A program made the translations under genes and the position numbers. The notes under the pieces are model-generated. The model worked only from the letters and a program-made list of their open reading frames with translations. It ran no database searches and was not told the origin of the DNA. From Flavobacterium sp. 1355 (GTDB taxonomy: Bacteria; Bacteroidota; Bacteroidia; Flavobacteriales; Flavobacteriaceae), in assembly GCF_017833415.1 (NCBI RefSeq), contig NZ_JAFICC010000004.1, positions 186,001 through 250,000 on the forward strand: a DNA stretch of 64,000 nt. Reading direction: 5' to 3'. The stretch's first letter is position 1; the number at the start of each line of letters is the position of its first letter. Positions 9,016-17,812 of the stretch are shown piece after piece.

Positions 9016-12000
9016 ATGCGTAAACTTTCCTGGTTCTTTTTATTGCAAATTGTCCTTTTTTCGACCATGGTTTCGGCACAAAAATCAGCTATATATACTT
9101 ACGACTTAAAGGATTTTGACAAAGCACTGGCTTTATATAATGACAAACAGTACGCTTCGGCACAACATATTTTTGAGTATGTAAAAAACAATGCAACGAC
9201 TGAAGAAGTGAAGTCTGACTGCGCTTATTACATTGCAAACTGTGCTATCAGGACCAATCAGCCAAATGCTGATGCCCTGATGGAGAAGTTCGTTGAGGAG
9301 TACCCAACAAGTACAAAACAAAATCAGGCTTACATAGAAGTGGCTCATTTTTTCTTCGAGCAGGGAAATTATCCAAAAGCCCTGCAGTGGTTTGATAGAG
9401 TAGATGAAAGCTATATGAGTAAATCTGATTTGGATAAATTTAATTTCCAAAAAGGTTACAGTTATTTTAATGCCAAAAAGAAAAAGGAAGCTACAACTTA
9501 TTTTAATAAAGTTGTTAATTCGCCGGAATTTGGTTCGCAAGCCAAATATTATTTAGGTTTCATGGCTTATGAAGGTGACGATTATAAAGAAGCTACCAAA
9601 TATTTTGATGAAGTCTCGGGCGAAGAAAAATACAAAGAAAAGCTTTCGTATTTTCAGGCTGATATGAATTTTAAATTAGGGAATTTTCAAAAAGCAATCG
9701 ATTTAGGGCAGGCTGCCATGAGCAAATCAAATGAACTTGAAAAATCAGAATTGAATAAAATTATTGGAGAAAGTTATTTCAACCTAAAACAATACGGTAA
9801 AGCGATTCCGTATTTAGAGCAATATGCAGGCCGAAAAGGAAAATGGAATAATACTGATTTCTATCAATTGGGATATGCTTATTATGAGCAAAAAGAGTAT
9901 GAAAAAGCCATTTCTCAATTTAATAAAATTATTGAAGGAAAAGATTTTGTGGCTCAAAATGCCTATTATCATTTGGGTCTGAGTTACTTAAACACGGGCA
10001 AAAAACAAGAAGCACTGAACGCATTCAAAAACGCTTCAGAAATGGATTTCAATGCACAAATCCAGGAAGATGCTGCTTTAAATTATGCTAAACTGAGTTA
10101 CGAAATTGGTAATGCCTATCAAACTGTTCCGGGAATTTTACTTGATTTCTTAAAAAAATACCCAAATAATTCAAGCAGGGCTGAAGTAGAAAAATTATTG
10201 GTCGATTCTTATATTTCATCTAAAAACTACAAAGAAGCGCTGGTTTTATTAGAAAAAAACAGAACTCCCGAAAATAAATTAGCGTACCAAAAAGTGCTTT
10301 TTTACAGAGGGTTAGAATTATACAATGATACAAATTATACAGAAGCACTAAAAATGTTCAACAGTGCCGTAAAAGAACAAAAAGACCCTGATTTTACCGC
10401 TCGTGCCACTTTCTGGAAAGCAGAATCAGAATATGTTACCGATGATTTTCAGTCAGCATTAATTAGCTATAAACAATTTGCAGGTTTGGCTGCAGCAAAA
10501 GCTACTGATGAATATAAAAACATTAATTATAACATTGCTTATACTTATTTTAAACTAAAGGAATACGATCAGGCCGGAAATTATTTTCAGGCACAAATTG
10601 ATAATTCAAAAGAAGATAAAGTTCGCTTAAACGATTCATATTTGCGTTTGGGGGATTGTCGTTTTGTAAACGCAAAATATGGCCCGGCGATGGAAGCTTA
10701 CGCAAAAGCAATGGATGCAAAAGGAGTTGATGCCGATTATGCACAATATCAAAAAGCGCTTTCGTACGGATTTATGTCCAGAAATGACAAAAAAATTGAG
10801 GAGCTGAATAATTTTCTTTTGATGTATAAAAAATCATCTTACAGAGATGATGCATTGTATGAATTAGGAAATACTTATGTAGCCCAAAAGAAAAATGATC
10901 AGGCTATAAAAACCTATGATCAGCTGATTGCTGAGTTTAAAAATGGTCCATTTACCTCAAAATCAATCCTAAAGCAAGGTTTAATTTATTACAATACAGA
11001 TCGCGATGATCAGGCATTAGTAAAGTTTAAAAAAGTAGCTGCTGAATTTCCGAAAACTCCCGAAGCATTAGAGGCCGTTTCTACCGCAAGATTAATTTAT
11101 GTTGATTCAGGAAAAGTGGATGAATATGCTTCATGGGTACGAACTTTGGATTTTGTTGCTGTAACAGACGCAGAACTCGATAATGATACTTACGAAGGAG
11201 CTTTTAAACAATACAGTCAAAATAACAGCAAAGTTGCCATTACAGGTTTTACAGGATATATAAGCAAATTTCCGACAGGAATTCATGCGCTTGAAGCCAA
11301 TTATTATTTAGCACAATTATACTATGCAGAAGGTTCAGAAAATAAAGCTGCTGCTAATTACCAATATGTAATAGATCAGCCAAGGAACGAATTTACAGAG
11401 CAATCATTAAACAAATTAGCTCAGATATTTTTGAAAGCAAAAGATTGCGATAAAGCAGTTCCGGTTTTAGTTCGCTTAAGCGAAGAATCTGATTCATTTC
11501 AAAATCAAAACTTTGCACAGGCAAATTTGATGAAGTGCTATTATGATAAAAAAGATTATAACAACTCGGTTATTTACGCAGATAAGGTATTGCAAAACCA
11601 AAAAGCAGATGCAAACGTAAAAGCAGATGCTCAAATTATCGTAGCTCGTGCAGCAATGCAGACCGGAAACGAAGAGAAAGCAAAAGCGGCATATGCAAAA
11701 TTATTGGCAACATCCAAAGGAGAATTGGCGGCAGAAGCATTGTATTATGACGCTTATTTTAAAACCAAAGAAGGCAAGTACGATGCCTCTAACATTGCAG
11801 TTCAAAAATTAGCCAAAAATTATTCAGCCTATAAATATTACGGAGCAAAGAGTTTGGTTTTGATGGCAAAAAACTTTTACGGATTAAAAGACAGTTATCA
11901 GGCAACTTACATTTTAGACAATGTAATAAACAATTTTACAGATTATCCGGATGTAGTTGAAGAAGCGAGAAAAGAGTTAAGCGCAATTAAATTAGAAGAA

Positions 12001-12030
12001 TCAAAAACCAATTCGTCAATCACAAAATAA
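9016..12030 (+). CDS. Large exported tetratricopeptide-repeat protein
   Basis: A 1004-residue protein with a signal peptide (cleavage expected after SAQ at about residue 22) and TPR or TPR-like helical pairs over nearly its full length. Examples are LGYAYYEQKEYEKAISQFNKII, YHLGLSYLNTGKKQEALNAF and YELGNTYVAQKKNDQAIKTY. No catalytic motif is seen and there is no lipobox cysteine, so it is probably soluble in the periplasm or held to the membrane by partners. Such repeats act as protein-binding scaffolds. The outer-membrane barrel at 13209 is a likely partner, with a PhzF gene between them. Long TPR proteins of this kind act in outer-membrane assembly or gliding, but I cannot assign a specific role. 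Confidence 0.85.
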   Translation: MRKLSWFFLLQIVLFSTMVSAQKSAIYTYDLKDFDKALALYNDKQYASAQHIFEYVKNNATTEEVKSDCAYYIANCAIRTNQPNADALMEKFVEEYPTSTKQNQAYIEVAHFFFEQGNYPKALQWFDRVDESYMSKSDLDKFNFQKGYSYFNAKKKKEATTYFNKVVNSPEFGSQAKYYLGFMAYEGDDYKEATKYFDEVSGEEKYKEKLSYFQADMNFKLGNFQKAIDLGQAAMSKSNELEKSELNKIIGESYFNLKQYGKAIPYLEQYAGRKGKWNNTDFYQLGYAYYEQKEYEKAISQFNKIIEGKDFVAQNAYYHLGLSYLNTGKKQEALNAFKNASEMDFNAQIQEDAALNYAKLSYEIGNAYQTVPGILLDFLKKYPNNSSRAEVEKLLVDSYISSKNYKEALVLLEKNRTPENKLAYQKVLFYRGLELYNDTNYTEALKMFNSAVKEQKDPDFTARATFWKAESEYVTDDFQSALISYKQFAGLAAAKATDEYKNINYNIAYTYFKLKEYDQAGNYFQAQIDNSKEDKVRLNDSYLRLGDCRFVNAKYGPAMEAYAKAMDAKGVDADYAQYQKALSYGFMSRNDKKIEELNNFLLMYKKSSYRDDALYELGNTYVAQKKNDQAIKTYDQLIAEFKNGPFTSKSILKQGLIYYNTDRDDQALVKFKKVAAEFPKTPEALEAVSTARLIYVDSGKVDEYASWVRTLDFVAVTDAELDNDTYEGAFKQYSQNNSKVAITGFTGYISKFPTGIHALEANYYLAQLYYAEGSENKAAANYQYVIDQPRNEFTEQSLNKLAQIFLKAKDCDKAVPVLVRLSEESDSFQNQNFAQANLMKCYYDKKDYNNSVIYADKVLQNQKADANVKADAQIIVARAAMQTGNEEKAKAAYAKLLATSKGELAAEALYYDAYFKTKEGKYDASNIAVQKLAKNYSAYKYYGAKSLVLMAKNFYGLKDSYQATYILDNVINNFTDYPDVVEEARKELSAIKLEESKTNSSITK

Positions 12031-12202
12031 GAATAAAGAGAATAGAGAATAGAATAAAGAAAATAGATGCAGGATGAAAGAGAAAAGATTTAAAAAAGTC
12101 AATTTCTTGATTCTTTCTTACTCTAAAAAAACAGAAAACAAAGATTGAAAGTCTATTTTCTTTATTCTTTGCTCTATAATTCTAAAAAAAAAGAAAAAAG
12201 AA
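12031..12202. repeat. Intergenic palindromic repeat left of phzF-like gene
   Basis: Contains a perfect 17-base inverted repeat: AGAATAAAGAAAATAGA at 12051-12067 and its complement at 12152-12168. The same 17-mer recurs in direct orientation at 13093-13109 on the other side of the gene. A further related minus arm (AAAGTC followed by TTTCTT/ATTCTT blocks) lies near 12095-12125. Confidence 0.8.
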
Positions 12203-13063
12203 ATGAGTTTACCTTTTTATATAATTGATGTTTTTACCGATAAAAAATACTCAGGAAATCAGCTGGCGGTTTTTTTAGAAGCAGAAAAATTGAGTTCAGA
12301 AGAAATGCAGCAGATTGCACGCGAAATTAATTTTGCCGAAAGCACTTTTATTACCAGGCTTGACAAAGAAAACAATAGCGCTGAAATTAAAATATTTACT
12401 CCGGCCAATGAAATGCAATTTGCGGGTCATCCCATTATTGGAACTTCTTGGGTTTTGATGAATAAGATTTTTAATTCACCTAATGAGATTAAACTGGAAG
12501 TTCCTATTGGTCCAATTGCGATTCATAAATCTGGAGATTTAATTTGGCTAAAAGCAGCACAGCCGAAATTTTGGGACACTTTTTCGAAAGTCGATTTTAC
12601 ATTTTTTAGTAATCTGGAAGTAAGCGATTTTGAAAATCAGTTTCCAATACAGGAAGTAACAACCGGAAGTGCTTTTGTTATGGTTGGGTTAAGTAGTAAA
12701 AGAGCGCTTGAAAATTTGGTTTTAGACAAAGATAAAACAGATGAATGGCTGAAACAGCATTGCAAAACCAGTCACAGAGGGCTATATTTTTACTATCTGG
12801 AAGGTTCAAAAGTTTTTAGCAGAATGTTGTGCGTAGAACATAATCAATTGGTTGAAGATGCTGCAACCGGAAGTGCCAGTACCTGTCTTCAGGCTTTTCT
12901 GTTAAAATATCATAAACCTGAATTTGAATTAATAAATTATCAGGGGGATTATATAAACCGCCCGTCGCAGATTCATTTTAAAGGAAAATTAACTGACAAT
13001 GATTTTGACATTAAAATAGGTGGAAACGCACAGTTTGTGGCCAAAGGAGAGTGGGAAAGTTAA
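12203..13063 (+). CDS. PhzF family isomerase/epimerase
   Basis: A 286-residue protein of the PhzF/diaminopimelate-epimerase-like fold. It opens FYIIDVFTDKKYSGNQLAVF, the family's N-terminal signature. INFAESTFI places the catalytic glutamate at residue 46. AGHPIIG and EDAATGSAST supply the two substrate-binding turns, the second usually EDPATGSA. PhzF itself isomerises dihydro-3-hydroxyanthranilate, but most members have unknown substrates and nothing nearby points to phenazine synthesis. The gene stands alone between two envelope genes, with similar repeats on each side. A second, dissimilar PhzF protein lies at 59715-60512. Confidence 0.88.
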   Translation: MSLPFYIIDVFTDKKYSGNQLAVFLEAEKLSSEEMQQIAREINFAESTFITRLDKENNSAEIKIFTPANEMQFAGHPIIGTSWVLMNKIFNSPNEIKLEVPIGPIAIHKSGDLIWLKAAQPKFWDTFSKVDFTFFSNLEVSDFENQFPIQEVTTGSAFVMVGLSSKRALENLVLDKDKTDEWLKQHCKTSHRGLYFYYLEGSKVFSRMLCVEHNQLVEDAATGSASTCLQAFLLKYHKPEFELINYQGDYINRPSQIHFKGKLTDNDFDIKIGGNAQFVAKGEWES

Positions 13064-13208
13064 TTAGGAATAAAACCAGATTTTTAGAAAATAGAATAAA
13101 GAAAATAGAATATAGATTTTAGAATAAAAAACAAAGAGTTTGAAAGAATCAGAACATAGGCAAAGTCGATTTTCTATATTCTTCTCTATACTCTCAAATA
13201 AAATAAAT
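13064..13208. repeat. Intergenic palindromic repeat right of phzF-like gene
   Basis: Holds the 17-mer AGAATAAAGAAAATAGA at 13093-13109, identical to 12051-12067. A degenerate complementary arm lies at about 13168-13194 (GATTTTCTATATTCTTCTC). It is the same repeat family as the left flank. Confidence 0.75.
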
Positions 13209-14966
13209 ATGAAAATTAATTTCCAGAATAAAACCATTATTTTGATTTTGCTGTTTGTTTTTCAGCTTTCATCTGCACAAGTAAAGAAGGAAGAAAGCAT
13301 CGGAACAGAAACAGTAAATGTTGTAAAACCATATTCGCCAACAATTTCGGATGCTTTTAAGGTTAAAGAAACTCCTTCGCTTGACGACTCAGGAAATCAG
13401 CCAAAAGAAACTATTAAATATAGTATTTTGTCGGTTCCTGTTGCCTCAACTTTTACCCCTTCAAAAGGAAAAGCAGCAGGTGTTGAAAAATCAAAACAAG
13501 ACCGTTTATTTAGTAATTATGCTACATTGGGAGTTGGAAATTATGCTACTCTTAATGCTGAATTATTTGTAACACAGGATTTAGGAAATAATGATTATCT
13601 GTCAGGAATGTTTCGTCATCATTCGTCTCAGGGTGGAATAAAAGATGTAGAACTAAATGATGAATTTTACGATACAGGTCTGAATATCGGTTATGGACAA
13701 AATAACCGTGATATATCATGGGCTGTCGATTTGGGCTATCAGAATCAAATATATAACTGGTACGGTTTGCCTGCTGATTTTGGTGCCACTTTGCCTCTTG
13801 ATGACCGTTTTGACTTAGTGAATAAAATAAATCCTAATCACTCTTACAACACAATTTCGTTAGGTGGGCATATTGATTTTACTGAAAGCGTTTTTAATAA
13901 AATTGCTACACGATTTACCCATTTTTCTGATAATTTTTCTTCGTCTGAAAATCGTTTTTATGTCAAGCCTTCTTTTAAAGTTGATGTAATGGACCAGTCT
14001 ATAAACACCAATATTATTGTAGATCACGTAAGCGGTTCTTTTGAACGTAATTATTTTAATGATAATACAAAGCCTTTAGATTACAGCCTTACCAATTTTG
14101 GAATTGAACCAAGTTTTGTAATTCTGGAAAATGACTGGACTCTGGAATTGGGAGCCGGTATTTATTATGGTCTGGATTCTGAAAATAGCGGAAACAAATT
14201 TTATTTTTACCCAAAAGTAAATGCTTCTTATAAACTGGTTGGTGACTTAATGATTTTTTACACTGGAGTAAATGGAGCATTGAACCAAAATTCGTATGCC
14301 GATTTTGTAACAGAAAATCCATTTTTGTCTCCAACACTCAACATGAGACCGTCCAGTACTCAATATAATGTTTTTGCAGGTTTAAAAGGAAAGCTGGCCA
14401 ACAATATAAGTTATAATCTAATGGGTTCTTATCTAAATGAAAAAGATAAGGCATTGTTTAAGAGTAATGATTATACAGAAGATTTGTTAAATCAAAATTA
14501 TGCTTACGGAAACTCTTTTGGTGTGGTGTATCAGGATGTAAGAACGTTACGTTTTTATGGTGAACTAAAAGCTGATTTTTCTGAAAATGTCAGTTTTGGA
14601 ATCAACGGAACTTTTAATAGTTACAAAAATGACGGACCTCAAGAAGCCTGGAATTTACCGACTATGAAATTAAGTTCTAATCTTGATGTTAATATTACAA
14701 AACAATGGTTTGCCGGTGTGAATGTTTTTTATGTAGGAGAACGTAAAGATATGCAGACCAATTTGGATATTTCGCCAAGTGCAACTGTAATAAATTTAAA
14801 AAGCTACTTTGATGCCAATGCACATTTGGGATATAAATTTAATGAACGTCTGACTTTCTTTTTAAAACTTAATAATATAGGAAATCAGGCTTATGAGAAA
14901 TGGCTGAATTACCCGGTACAAGGATTTCAGGTTTTAGGCGGGGCAAATTATAAATTCGACTTTTAA
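13209..14966 (+). CDS. Outer-membrane beta-barrel protein, TonB-receptor-like without plug
   Basis: A 585-residue exported protein: MKINFQNKTIILILLFVFQLSSAQ is a clear signal peptide, so the ATG at 13209 is chosen over a TTG 69 bases upstream. After a short linker (ETVNVVKPYSPTISDAF) it is a series of alternating amphipathic strands ending in NYKFDF, with the terminal aromatic residue of outer-membrane barrels. The last strands resemble TonB-dependent receptors (FLKLNNIGNQAYEKW), but there is no plug domain and no TonB box. It may form a channel or an assembly platform with the upstream TPR protein. The partnership is inferred from proximity. Confidence 0.8.
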   Translation: MKINFQNKTIILILLFVFQLSSAQVKKEESIGTETVNVVKPYSPTISDAFKVKETPSLDDSGNQPKETIKYSILSVPVASTFTPSKGKAAGVEKSKQDRLFSNYATLGVGNYATLNAELFVTQDLGNNDYLSGMFRHHSSQGGIKDVELNDEFYDTGLNIGYGQNNRDISWAVDLGYQNQIYNWYGLPADFGATLPLDDRFDLVNKINPNHSYNTISLGGHIDFTESVFNKIATRFTHFSDNFSSSENRFYVKPSFKVDVMDQSINTNIIVDHVSGSFERNYFNDNTKPLDYSLTNFGIEPSFVILENDWTLELGAGIYYGLDSENSGNKFYFYPKVNASYKLVGDLMIFYTGVNGALNQNSYADFVTENPFLSPTLNMRPSSTQYNVFAGLKGKLANNISYNLMGSYLNEKDKALFKSNDYTEDLLNQNYAYGNSFGVVYQDVRTLRFYGELKADFSENVSFGINGTFNSYKNDGPQEAWNLPTMKLSSNLDVNITKQWFAGVNVFYVGERKDMQTNLDISPSATVINLKSYFDANAHLGYKFNERLTFFLKLNNIGNQAYEKWLNYPVQGFQVLGGANYKFDF

Positions 14967-14970
14967 TTTA

Positions 14971-15096
14971 TTTGCCACAAAGGTGCTAAGTCTAAAGTTT
15001 TTAGCCACAAATTCATGAACTAAATTAATATTTATTCGTGAATTCGTGGCTTGCTTTTTTTTTACGATCTTTGCGACTTAGCGTCTTTGTGGCAAA
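14971..15096. repeat. Nested inverted-repeat element (TTTGCCAC...GTGGCAAA family)
   Basis: Outer arms 14971-14992 and 15075-15096 are complementary at 20 of 22 positions. Inner arms 15003-15019 and 15035-15051 match at 15 of 17. The ends TTTGCCAC and GTGGCAAA recur at 55791 and 55933. It may act as a hairpin between the barrel gene and the GreA-like gene. Confidence 0.8.
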
Positions 15097-15102
15097 AATA
15101 CT

Positions 15103-15552
15103 ATGGAATTTAAGCAAAAAATACATACGCATTACTTACAAATGGTTCAGGATCGAATTGATGTTTTTAGGGACATGATTACAAACCTGACTGAAGATTC
15201 TAAAAATGATGCAAAAGGTTCTGCCGGCGACAAGCACGAAACCGCTCTGTCGATGATGCATATTGAACAGGAAAAACTTACCAATAAACTAAAAGAAGCA
15301 ATTTCTCAAAAAGCCATTTTAGATAAAATTGACTCTTCAAAAACAACAGAAAATATTATTTCAGGAAGTTTGGTAAAAGCAAACGGAATTTATTTGTATG
15401 TGAGTGTTGCACTTCCTAAAATAACTATTGATGGTATTAATGTAATTGCACTTTCTCCGCAATCACCACTTGGCACTCACTTAATGGGAAATAAGGTTGG
15501 TTTTCAATTTGAAATTAATAAAACACATTATACTATTGAGAGTGTTGAATAA
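15103..15552 (+). CDS. GreA/GreB-like protein
   Basis: A 149-residue cytoplasmic protein. Residues 1-85 are highly charged and helical (DRIDVFRDMITNLTEDSKNDAKG, then HIEQEKLTNKLKEAI), as expected of the Gre N-terminal coiled coil. The C-terminus, SPLGTHLMGNKVGFQFEINKTHYTI, resembles the GreA/GreB C-terminal domain, where SPLG and G-x-x-VG are conserved. Gre factors bind the RNA polymerase secondary channel and rescue backtracked complexes. The coiled-coil tip acids that define true cleavage activity are not obvious here. It may be a Gre-fold regulator rather than GreA itself. Confidence 0.65.
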   Translation: MEFKQKIHTHYLQMVQDRIDVFRDMITNLTEDSKNDAKGSAGDKHETALSMMHIEQEKLTNKLKEAISQKAILDKIDSSKTTENIISGSLVKANGIYLYVSVALPKITIDGINVIALSPQSPLGTHLMGNKVGFQFEINKTHYTIESVE

Positions 15553-15570
15553 TGCGAGAGCCTATTTTTA

Positions 15571-15666
15571 TCATCCTGACGAAGGAAGGATCACATAAGA
15601 AATCCGACAATAATTAGCGACTTTGTTTGCAGAGTTTGTAGTGTGATCCTTCCTTCGTCAGGATGA
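15571..15666. repeat. Perfect 25-base inverted repeat, 46-base loop
   Basis: Arms at 15571-15595 and 15642-15666 are exactly complementary (TCATCCTGACGAAGG... and its reverse). Each arm also holds a small internal hairpin (ATCCT/AGGAT). The loop contains ATTAGCGACTTT, also present in the element at 43196-43293. It may terminate the GreA-like transcript, but it has no T-run and looks like a dispersed repeat. The rest of the 15553-15900 gap holds only the asnB promoter. Confidence 0.9.
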
Positions 15667-15832
15667 CAAACAAGCTGCTTAAAATTATTGCACAAACCTT
15701 CAATCTTATCCTTCTTTATCCTTCAAAATTAAAATTTTCAATTTCAACCCAATTTTTACTGCTAAAATTTTACAGTTTATATGTAAAAATGAGTTTATGG
15801 TTTTAAATTGTAACCGAAATTAGGTTTTGTGT

Positions 15833-15862
15833 TTTGTAATTATAACCATTATTACATCTTTG
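15833..15862 (+). promoter_or_regulatory. Candidate asnB promoter
   Basis: TTTG at 15833-15836 and CATCTTTG at 15855-15862, 18 bases apart. This matches the Bacteroidota -33 TTTG exactly and the -7 TAnnTTTG with one mismatch. The start point would be near 15869. Confidence 0.45.
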
Positions 15863-15900
15863 CCTTATCAAAATAAAATTTACAATAAAAATATATAATT

Positions 15901-17577
15901 ATGTGTGGAATCGTATGTGCCTTCGATCTAAAGCAAAAAGCTGAAACGTTAAGACCTCAAGTGTTAGAAATGTCTAAAATCATTCGCCACCGCGGACCAG
16001 ACTGGAGCGGAATTTACAGCAATGAAAAAGCTATCTTATCTCACGAGCGTTTGGCAATTGTAGACCCTGCTTCAGGAAAACAGCCTTTGTTTACAGAAGA
16101 TAAAAAATTGGTTCTGGCTGCAAATGGTGAAATCTACAACCACAGAGAATTGCGAAAACAATTTGAAGGAAAATATAACTTTCAAACAGAAAGTGACTGT
16201 GAGGTTATTTTAGCATTATACAAAGAAAAAGGACCTCATTTTATTGATGAGATGAACGGAATTTTTGGATTTGCCATTTACGATGTCGATAAAGATGAGT
16301 ATTTTATTGCTCGTGACCACATGGGAATTATTCCATTATATATTGGTTGGGATCAGCACGGAACTTTTTATGTAGCTTCTGAATTAAAAGCTTTGGAAGG
16401 ATATTGCACAAAAATCGAATTATTTCCTCCGGGACATTACATGACAAGCAAAGATGGTGAGTTTGTACAATGGTATAAAAGAGACTGGACAGAATATGAT
16501 GCAGTAAAAGATAATGAAACCAGTATTCCTGAAATCAAAAAAGCGCTTGAAGCTGCAGTTCACAGACAATTAATGAGTGATGTGCCTTATGGAGTTTTAC
16601 TTTCAGGAGGTTTAGACTCGTCTATTACTTCGGCTGTAGCCAAAAAGTTTGCTCAAAAACGTATTGAGTCTGACGATACTACAGATGCATGGTATCCGCA
16701 ATTGCACTCTTTTTCAGTTGGATTAGAAGGTTCTCCGGATTTGGCAGCAGCAAGAAAAGTGGCCGATCATATTGGGACCATTCACCACGAAATTAAATTT
16801 ACAATTCAGGAAGGTTTAGATGCTGTTCGTGATGTAATTTATAACCTGGAAACGTATGATGTAACTACCGTTAGAGCTTCAACACCGATGTGGTTAATGG
16901 CGAGAGTTATCAAATCAATGGGAATCAAAATGGTTCTTTCAGGTGAAGGTGCAGATGAGTTATTTGGAGGATATTTATATTTCCACAAAGCGCCAAACGC
17001 CAGAGAGTTTCATGAAGAAAACGTTCGTAAATTAGGTAAACTTCATATGTACGATTGTTTGCGCGCCAACAAAAGTTTAGCAGCGTGGGGAATTGAAGGG
17101 CGTGTGCCATTTTTAGATAAAGAATTTATGGATGTTGCAATGCGCATCAACCCACAAGATAAAATGATCAACAAAGAGCGCCCGATGGAAAAATGGGTGG
17201 TTCGTAAAGCTTTTGAAGATATGCTTCCTGAAAGTGTGGCATGGAGACAAAAAGAACAGTTTTCTGACGGTGTTGGATATAGCTGGATTGATACTTTGAA
17301 AGAAGTGGTAGGAAGAGAAGTTTCTGATGAACAACTGGCAAACGCGAAATATAAATTTCCGTTACAAACTCCGGCTTCAAAAGAAGAATATTATTACCGT
17401 TCTATTTTTGCAGAACATTTTCCAAGTGATGCAGCAGCATTATGCGTGCCTCAGGAAGCAAGTGTGGCTTGTAGTACAAAAATTGCTTTGGAGTGGGATG
17501 AAGCTTTCAAAAACATGAACGACCCTTCTGGAAGAGCAGTTGCAAGCGTACATGATGATGCCTACGTTAAAGCATAA
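15901..17577 (+). CDS. asnB: Asparagine synthetase B, glutamine-hydrolysing
   Basis: A 558-residue class II amidotransferase making asparagine from aspartate, ATP and glutamine. It begins MCGIV, giving the N-terminal nucleophile Cys after Met removal. HRGPD, the glutamine-binding arginine in SHERLAIVD (residue 50), the oxyanion-hole asparagine in ANGEIYN (residue 75) and ESDCEVI are all present. The synthetase domain has the ATP-pyrophosphatase loop LSGGLDSS near residue 235, plus GEGADELFGGY and KEQFSDGVGYSW. Length and motifs match E. coli AsnB. A divergent paralog follows immediately. A hairpin terminator lies just after the stop. Confidence 0.95.
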   Translation: MCGIVCAFDLKQKAETLRPQVLEMSKIIRHRGPDWSGIYSNEKAILSHERLAIVDPASGKQPLFTEDKKLVLAANGEIYNHRELRKQFEGKYNFQTESDCEVILALYKEKGPHFIDEMNGIFGFAIYDVDKDEYFIARDHMGIIPLYIGWDQHGTFYVASELKALEGYCTKIELFPPGHYMTSKDGEFVQWYKRDWTEYDAVKDNETSIPEIKKALEAAVHRQLMSDVPYGVLLSGGLDSSITSAVAKKFAQKRIESDDTTDAWYPQLHSFSVGLEGSPDLAAARKVADHIGTIHHEIKFTIQEGLDAVRDVIYNLETYDVTTVRASTPMWLMARVIKSMGIKMVLSGEGADELFGGYLYFHKAPNAREFHEENVRKLGKLHMYDCLRANKSLAAWGIEGRVPFLDKEFMDVAMRINPQDKMINKERPMEKWVVRKAFEDMLPESVAWRQKEQFSDGVGYSWIDTLKEVVGREVSDEQLANAKYKFPLQTPASKEEYYYRSIFAEHFPSDAAALCVPQEASVACSTKIALEWDEAFKNMNDPSGRAVASVHDDAYVKA

Positions 17578-17602
17578 ATTCATATTTAAATTTTATTATT
17601 TT

Positions 17603-17637
17603 AAGAAAGACGTTCTCATTTTGAGGACGTTTTTCTT
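17603..17637 (+). terminator. Rho-independent terminator after asnB
   Basis: A 15-base stem with two G-T type mismatches (AAGAAAGACGTTCTC / GAGGACGTTTTTCTT) and a 5-base loop, with T-rich sequence in the right arm. Confidence 0.65.
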
Positions 17638-17708
17638 GGTTTAAATATTAAATTGTATTATTTCAGCTACTTAAAAATAATTATTAGTAATTATTTAACT
17701 TTCTTTTC

Positions 17709-17716
17709 TATATTTG
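17709..17716 (+). promoter_or_regulatory. -7 element for the AsnB paralog
   Basis: TATATTTG matches TAnnTTTG exactly, about 97 bases before the ATG. No clear TTTG is seen at -33. With the upstream terminator it suggests separate transcription from asnB. Confidence 0.4.
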
Positions 17717-17812
17717 ACATTCCCCAAAAATGCCTGACCTGATCTGAAAAAGTAATGAAATAAAATATGTTTACTTTTAAAAACATTTAGAAATAAAAAA
17801 AACTAGAAAGGT

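Noticed and set aside
12203..13063. Phenazine biosynthesis
   Set aside because: PhzF homologues are widespread and no other phenazine gene is present near either copy.
15571..15666. CRISPR-like repeat
   Set aside because: There are only two copies, in inverted orientation, with no spacer array or cas genes.
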